Assembly: GCA_944384525.1 (NCBI GenBank)
Contig: CALWTR010000052.1
Coordinates: forward strand, 1-34,295
Direction: 5' to 3'
Source of the DNA: an uncultured Clostridia bacterium
Lineage (GTDB): Bacteria > Bacillota > Clostridia > Oscillospirales > CAG-272
DNA: 34,295 bases
The notes below the pieces were generated by a model. It saw only the letters and a list, made by a program, of their open reading frames with translations. It was not told where the DNA came from and did not search any database. Shown here one piece after another: positions 28,724 to 34,295 of the stretch. The translations under genes and the position numbers were made by a program. Each line of letters opens with the position of its first letter. The first letter of the stretch is position 1.

Positions 28724-31700
28724 ATGAAAGAAGTATGGCTCAGAATGAAAAAATATTGCAATAACCATTATATCTGTAAAAGAATAATTTCATTCGTATT
28801 ATGTTTTATAATAACATTTCAGCTGGTTCCGTCTGTAATATATGCGAGTATTGCAGAGGCACTTGCTGCGCATAGTGATACTGATGAACAGGAATCAGAG
28901 ACAAACGCAAATGATATTTATACTTATAAGGGTGAAGCCTACGAAGCAGAAAATTTACGCGAAGAATATGTAAAACATTTTCATCTTGAAGACGGAACTT
29001 ATATAGCAGCGCAATACAACTATCCTGTACATTATCTTGATGAAAATAACGAATATCAAGATTTTGATAATTCTTTGTATGACTATACCGGCGGAATATA
29101 TTCAAACGCAGATTCAAGGATAAAATTTGCTAAAAAGATCACGGGCAATGAATCCTTGTTTACCCTTCACGATGACAATACCAAAGTTTCACTCAGCCTT
29201 ATAGGTGCTTCAAAAGGGGTACAGGGGATCGTAACGAATAATAATGACGATGAATATGATACTCCTTTACAGAAGTTGATAAATCTCGAAAATTTATCGT
29301 CGACTATTATCTATAATGATATACTCGACGGAGTGGATATAGAATACGAAGCATACTCTCTCAACATAAAAGAAAATATTATAGTAAAAGAAAAATCAGA
29401 TAAATATACATACAGTTTTGAACTTAAACTTAACGGATTGACCGCTGTTTTGTCTGATACAGGAGATATTAATATATATTGTGGAAATGATATAAAATAC
29501 ATCATTCCGTCACCTGTCGTATATGATTCCGAAAACATATATGCTCCGTCAAATATGTCGTATTATACTTTAGAAGATAGCGGCAACGGTAAATATATTT
29601 TAACGGTGATCACAGACCCTTCATGGATGAATGCGGAAACAAGGACATTCCCAGTTACAATTGATCCGGCGATATATGTATCGGTACCTAATGTAATAGA
29701 TACTGCAATAGCCCAACTGAGCCCTGACACTGCATATCCGAACGAAACAACTCTCCCTATATTGTCCAACAGATTTGCACATTTGAAATTTTTAAATCTT
29801 CCTGACATACCGTCTACGGCATATGTCACGAACGCGACCGTAAATATGTACAGCTCCATTGCAAGCGGAGATTATGTCGCGGCATATGAGGTACTGACCG
29901 ATTGGGATGAAGAGTTAACTTGGAATAAATACAGCAGCACATCGAATCCTCAAGGTAAACTAGACGATAAAATCTTAGACTACAACAAAATCTACGGCGG
30001 CACTTATTCATGGAATATAACCGAATTAGCACGCAAATGGTATACCTACGGTATAAACTATGGAATAGCTCTCAAAAACGTTCCAGGATATTCTACCGCG
30101 GTAATTTTATGCTCCAGTGAACATAACAGCACATCACTGAGACCATCACTTACAATTTCATACACCACTATGCTGGGTACTGAGTCGTACTGGTCATATT
30201 CATCCCATACAGCAGGAGTGGCGGGGACAGGAAGTATAAATTTGGCAAACGGCAGTTTGTCATTTGCTATCCCAACATTATCAACTACGGATAGTCTGAT
30301 GCCTTATTCGCCTACTCTTGTTTACAATTCATCATTGGGTGGATTAGGATATGTATACGGTGTAACCGATACATCATATACTACGAGCATGGCTCCGCGT
30401 GGCTTTAAGATCAACATATGTGAAACGGTAATTGAAAAGACATATACGAATGGCTCCGGTGAGGAAACATCTTACTATATATATGCCGACTCAGACGGGA
30501 CCGAGCACGGATTCTATTATTCCGACGGCGTTTATGTCGATGAAAACGGCGCTCAAAAGGTATTGGATTTTAACAGTTCAGGAGAACTGACGATAACCGA
30601 CGACAGCAAATGGACAAGAATATTTACAAGCATGCCCTCTTCGCCATCCAACGATGTGGAAAGCGCATGGTATCTGTCAAAAATAGAAGATGAAAGCGGA
30701 AATGCTATCATATTTACATTTGACAGTTCACTAAAGCCAACCAAAGTGTCGATGCAACCGTACGGCAGAACGAAAATAGACTTTTTAGACCTGTATTATT
30801 ATTCCACCGGAACTTTAAGAATGGTTTATAACGCAACGACTAAGGACGCCGTTGTGTTCAGATATACTGACTATTTCGGTGATCCGTCTGTCACAACGAC
30901 TGAATATTTAAGACAAATCGATTATGCGCACGGAAATGACTCCGTTACTCTGTCAAACTGGGAATCATTTTGCCTCAACGAGAACAATAACACTAATATC
31001 ACAGTAGAAGCCACTGCTTCATACGAATTCAATTCCTCCGGACTTATGACAAGCGTCTCAGATGAGCGTATCGGCCAAAAATACATTTATGAGTGGACCT
31101 CCGATAAATTAACATTGGTAAACCAATACGCGGGAACTACACTTGGACAACAGATATCTATTTCATACGGAACAGGATATACAGATGTCACAAGCACCGG
31201 AAATGATGAAGTATTGAACACAGATGACGACATAGCAACAAGATATGTATTTGACACGAGCGGCCGCTGTATAAGCATGTACTCCCATGCTAAAGAAGGC
31301 ATGGAAATATACGGAGCAACGGTAGGCAAATATGAAACTCAGGAAAATATCAAAAATAATCTTAAGGAGCAAACGGTTTTAGGAGGAGCATCTGTAAATT
31401 ATCTGCTCAACGGAGACTTTGAAGAAAGCAGTTCAGCAGTGAGTTTCGATCACTGGACTGTTTCCGGTGCAGTAAGCAGAGCGTCCCAAACATCCTTTAC
31501 CGGAGAGGGATATTACAGCGCTTCTTTTAAACCTACTGCCGGCGCGACCGCTTCGATATATCAATATGTTTCTTTGAAATCAGGCGAATATACCCTGTCA
31601 TTCCCCTATATAACTCAAAATTCCAGCGGCATTACCGGAACTGTTACAATACAGTCTACAGTAGCCTCGGGTTTTTCACATACGGAAGAGATATCGCTTA

Positions 31701-34295
31701 ATTCCACTTTATCAAATGGGATCAGGCCCTATTTCTCCACGTCATTTACCGTTCCTGATTACATAAACGGCGGTGATAAACTCAAAATAACTATACAGTT
31801 TACCGCGGACTCGAGTGTTACAACCTATCCGAGAATAGAGGTAGACCGGGTAATGCTGGAAAATAACCTGGGCGCATCTAACTTCAGTTTAGTAACTTAC
31901 GGAAGTTTCGATGCGAACGGACTTACAGCATCAGGATCTCAAACACCGCTCTCAGATTACTGGGAAACCGAAACCTCAGGCACTTCCCCTACCATAATTT
32001 CAAGCGATACTTTATTCGGAAATTATCTTAAAATCACCGGAGATATCGGCAATGCCCGCTATGCTAAGCAAAGGATATATGAGATTTCCGAGAGCGAGCT
32101 GTATGTATACGACAATCAAAGATACGACTTTCAAAGCAACGCCGGATATGAATATATCGTCTCCGGCTTTGCAAAGGCCGAAAACGCTATCAATTCTCCC
32201 AATGCTTACTTCCGCATCAGGATCGACGTCATTTATTATCAGGGAGCAAATAATAATGATGTGGTCAAATCATATTATTTTGACTTTCTCCCCTCTTGTA
32301 TGGAATGGCAGTTCACAGGAGGATCTTTCAATACAAAGTTCAATGCAGAGAGTTACGATATCAATGACTACTCCTGCGTAAAAGCTGTGGATGTATACTG
32401 CGAATATTCAAACCAGCCGTACGGATATGCGCTCTTTGACAATATTTCGGTAGTAAACTCCAATGGCACAAATGTTGAAAGGTATTATTACTATTCTTCC
32501 GGACCCGAAAATGGTTTGCTGGCAAGGAAAGAAAACATATTCTACACTGAATACTACGAATACGACGAAGACAGAAATCTCTCGCGCGTAGCAAACAATT
32601 ACGGCGAACTTACTGACTACTATTACACAAGCAACAACCTTTTGGATTATACCGTAGATTATGATTTTGTGTGGGATTGGAGTCATAATTATCCTTATCA
32701 GTCCGCGGACCCGGATTCCGAAATAACAAAAACTCCGAAAACCAAGACTGATTATACATATAACTCCGTAGGCTTGTGCACTCTTATAACAACATATCCC
32801 GTTGACAGTAACCTCTCTAAAGTACCCGGTTCAAATCAGACATATGAGAGTTACACTTATAATATGACAACCGGTTCAAAGAACTTCGGCGCTTTGATCA
32901 GTGAAAGAGATGAACTTGACGTATATATATACTATTATTACGACGATACAGACGGCAGGCTTCTGGCAACGGTCAATGGCAGCGCTGATACAGGTATATG
33001 TTATGTATATGACGATATGGATAACCTTGTCGGGGTCATGCCCGCGACATATGTATCATCGTCGGAATACTCCCCCGTTACAAACGCGGAATCAGTTGAA
33101 TATACCTATAACAGCCAGAATTATCTGAGCACTATATCAACAGAAACAACGGTTTATACATTTGATTATGACATATTCGGCAATACTACCGCGATAGATA
33201 TCGGAGATGCTCAGATCGTCGAGTATGTATACAACTCAAATAACGGTAAACTGAGCGAGATCATTTATTCTAATGATTTTTCTGTGAAATATGTGTATAA
33301 CGACGTCGAAAATCTTGCTGAAATACATTATACAGACGGCAACGGCACGGAGACAAAGGTATACGAATACGAATATACCGCAAAAGGTCAGCTTTATAAA
33401 TTCATAAACTGCCTTAACGGTCGGACAACTGCATACAAATACGATAATAACGGCAGAGTGGTCTCGTATTTTGAATATGACAGCGATGATCAGTATCATG
33501 ACTTTTCTTCCGAAATCATGTATAATGATAAGGGACAGTTAAGTAGCGTATACTATAATATCGACCACTTGAACGGTTCCGTTACCGATACAGCGGGATG
33601 GTCGTATTTCCACGCTTATAAGTCCGACGGACGTCTTGATTACAGAACAATATCGGCAAACGGTATAATGGGAGGAGAATATTTCTACTATGATGAGTTT
33701 GACCGGGTAGATCAAAAGGTTTATACGCTGTATCCGTCCGGAAATTCCTCATCAGGTTTTGAAAATCAGATCGACTACACTTTCAAAACCAATGATCTGA
33801 ACTCGCCCAAAACCTCTTCCAGGATAGAAAGTTATAAGAGCACTATCAATGACGAGACGTCTTTGACGTACACTTACACATACGATCAAAACGGCAATAT
33901 AACCAAGATCAATTACAGTACAGGCAAAGAGATCCGGTATGTATATGATGACCTCGGCCAGCTTATACGAGAGGATAACAGCATACTCGGCAACACTTAT
34001 ATCTATACCTACGACGATGCCGGCAATATAACCTCAAAGAAAACTTACAGCCTGACTTCCGCCGCTATGACGCCGTCGGGTGAAATAGAGACAGATACGT
34101 ATACCTACGGGGATGCGGACTGGGGAGACAAGCTGACTAAGTATAACGGGATAACAATAACCTATGACGGCATAGGCAATCCGTTGAGCTACAACAACGG
34201 CTCCTCCTATACCTTCTCCTGGTATGGCAGAGACCTTGACAGCGTTGTATATAACGGCAAAACCATGTCCTTTTCCTACAACGACGAAGGAGTCA
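28724..34295 (+). CDS. WapA-like secreted DNRLRE/YD-repeat (RHS) protein, 3' end outside window
   Basis: One frame is open for at least 1857 codons and has no stop before the window ends. A signal peptide (about residues 1-45, K-R-I-I-S-F-V-L-C-F-I-I-T-F then A-S-I-A-E-A-L-A) is followed by a region ending in V-T-I-D-P, and a DNRLRE domain (about 323-480, W-D-E-E-L-T-W-N and R-P-S-L-T-I-S-Y). A YD-type core with a T-A-G-V-A-G-T-G-S-I-N-L segment comes next, then two jelly-roll-like, possibly sugar-binding modules (about 896-1046 and 1058-1244, N-G-D-F-E-E type start). From about 1250 on there are many YD repeats (for example Y-V-Y-D-D-L-G-Q-L-I-R). This layout is that of WapA of Bacillus, a cell-wall-bound contact-dependent toxin. 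ATG 28724 is 9 bases from the SD GAGAGGA; an ATG at 28745 is an alternative. The toxin end and any immunity gene are not in view. Confidence 0.9.
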   Translation, partial: MKEVWLRMKKYCNNHYICKRIISFVLCFIITFQLVPSVIYASIAEALAAHSDTDEQESETNANDIYTYKGEAYEAENLREEYVKHFHLEDGTYIAAQYNYPVHYLDENNEYQDFDNSLYDYTGGIYSNADSRIKFAKKITGNESLFTLHDDNTKVSLSLIGASKGVQGIVTNNNDDEYDTPLQKLINLENLSSTIIYNDILDGVDIEYEAYSLNIKENIIVKEKSDKYTYSFELKLNGLTAVLSDTGDINIYCGNDIKYIIPSPVVYDSENIYAPSNMSYYTLEDSGNGKYILTVITDPSWMNAETRTFPVTIDPAIYVSVPNVIDTAIAQLSPDTAYPNETTLPILSNRFAHLKFLNLPDIPSTAYVTNATVNMYSSIASGDYVAAYEVLTDWDEELTWNKYSSTSNPQGKLDDKILDYNKIYGGTYSWNITELARKWYTYGINYGIALKNVPGYSTAVILCSSEHNSTSLRPSLTISYTTMLGTESYWSYSSHTAGVAGTGSINLANGSLSFAIPTLSTTDSLMPYSPTLVYNSSLGGLGYVYGVTDTSYTTSMAPRGFKINICETVIEKTYTNGSGEETSYYIYADSDGTEHGFYYSDGVYVDENGAQKVLDFNSSGELTITDDSKWTRIFTSMPSSPSNDVESAWYLSKIEDESGNAIIFTFDSSLKPTKVSMQPYGRTKIDFLDLYYYSTGTLRMVYNATTKDAVVFRYTDYFGDPSVTTTEYLRQIDYAHGNDSVTLSNWESFCLNENNNTNITVEATASYEFNSSGLMTSVSDERIGQKYIYEWTSDKLTLVNQYAGTTLGQQISISYGTGYTDVTSTGNDEVLNTDDDIATRYVFDTSGRCISMYSHAKEGMEIYGATVGKYETQENIKNNLKEQTVLGGASVNYLLNGDFEESSSAVSFDHWTVSGAVSRASQTSFTGEGYYSASFKPTAGATASIYQYVSLKSGEYTLSFPYITQNSSGITGTVTIQSTVASGFSHTEEISLNSTLSNGIRPYFSTSFTVPDYINGGDKLKITIQFTADSSVTTYPRIEVDRVMLENNLGASNFSLVTYGSFDANGLTASGSQTPLSDYWETETSGTSPTIISSDTLFGNYLKITGDIGNARYAKQRIYEISESELYVYDNQRYDFQSNAGYEYIVSGFAKAENAINSPNAYFRIRIDVIYYQGANNNDVVKSYYFDFLPSCMEWQFTGGSFNTKFNAESYDINDYSCVKAVDVYCEYSNQPYGYALFDNISVVNSNGTNVERYYYYSSGPENGLLARKENIFYTEYYEYDEDRNLSRVANNYGELTDYYYTSNNLLDYTVDYDFVWDWSHNYPYQSADPDSEITKTPKTKTDYTYNSVGLCTLITTYPVDSNLSKVPGSNQTYESYTYNMTTGSKNFGALISERDELDVYIYYYYDDTDGRLLATVNGSADTGICYVYDDMDNLVGVMPATYVSSSEYSPVTNAESVEYTYNSQNYLSTISTETTVYTFDYDIFGNTTAIDIGDAQIVEYVYNSNNGKLSEIIYSNDFSVKYVYNDVENLAEIHYTDGNGTETKVYEYEYTAKGQLYKFINCLNGRTTAYKYDNNGRVVSYFEYDSDDQYHDFSSEIMYNDKGQLSSVYYNIDHLNGSVTDTAGWSYFHAYKSDGRLDYRTISANGIMGGEYFYYDEFDRVDQKVYTLYPSGNSSSGFENQIDYTFKTNDLNSPKTSSRIESYKSTINDETSLTYTYTYDQNGNITKINYSTGKEIRYVYDDLGQLIREDNSILGNTYIYTYDDAGNITSKKTYSLTSAAMTPSGEIETDTYTYGDADWGDKLTKYNGITITYDGIGNPLSYNNGSSYTFSWYGRDLDSVVYNGKTMSFSYNDEGV

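Noticed and set aside
28720..28764. Start of the giant gene at ATG 28720
   Set aside because: That frame reads M-Y-E-R-S-M and stops after 14 codons. ATG 28724, in the open frame, has the better SD spacing.
28806..33499. Short leftward frames across the giant gene
   Set aside because: They are antisense shadows of the open YD-repeat frame, without SDs or family matches.
28138..34295. Second copy of the tRNA-Arg 3' end as an attachment-site repeat
   Set aside because: I did not find the tRNA 3' sequence repeated inside the window. If an island exists, its far end is outside.

Overview
The window looks like a chromosomal segment of an endospore-forming member of the Clostridia (Bacillota). 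The evidence is a GPR spore protease, SpoIVA, a YlmC/YmxH-type PRC-barrel protein, a SigH-like sigma factor, a DUF4364 regulator, a T-box controlled tyrS and strong SD (aggagg-type) ribosome binding sites. Most genes are moderately GC-rich. Order or genus cannot be fixed from the sequence alone.

Layout. 1-122: left edge, where the first codons of a probable IS30-like transposase run off the window. 163-3436: leftward genes for rsmA, a membrane protein, a small Rossmann-like protein and an NAD(P)-dependent SDR, with a rightward tRNA-Thr gene inserted. 3460-4188: a divergent TetR-type regulator with a clear operator candidate. 4189-4858: gene-free DNA with a duplicated segment. 4859-8511: leftward zinc-ribbon protein, sigma factor, DUF4364 regulator and oligopeptide-type binding lipoprotein. 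8848-11492: rightward sporulation genes gpr and spoIVA, each with a plausible compartment-specific promoter. 11494-17395: a P-loop kinase-like protein, galM, the T-box plus tyrS, an alpha/beta hydrolase, and a DUF3737/kinase pair. 17748-20035: an ECF S-component, DUF1893 and ferredoxin-type aldo/keto reductase cluster. 20134-22316: rpsB-tsf (leftward) with a structured leader, and ylmC. 22399-24088: a membrane protein and an esterase-like hydrolase. 24166-27818: a compact leftward operon of HAD phosphatase, GNAT acetyltransferase, rqcH and mnmM, joining ribosome quality control to tRNA wobble modification. 28138-28212: tRNA-Arg(CCT).

From about 28,250 to the right edge the character changes. 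The DNA is AT-rich and carries its own perfect promoter, an early terminator, a tiny ORF with a strong SD, and one very large open frame (28724 to beyond 34295, at least 1857 codons). It encodes a secreted DNRLRE plus YD/RHS-repeat protein of WapA type. Its C-terminal end, where a toxin domain would lie, is outside the window. Its position directly after a tRNA gene suggests a strain-variable island.

Most regulation is visible as sigma-A-type promoters with exact 17-bp spacers, paired with intrinsic terminators that often contain the stop codon of the neighbouring gene. The best candidates for something new are the self-protecting leader of the transposase, the SDR/TetR operator, the short leader terminator before the ECF S-component, the rpsB leader hairpin, and the leader and architecture of the giant YD-repeat protein.
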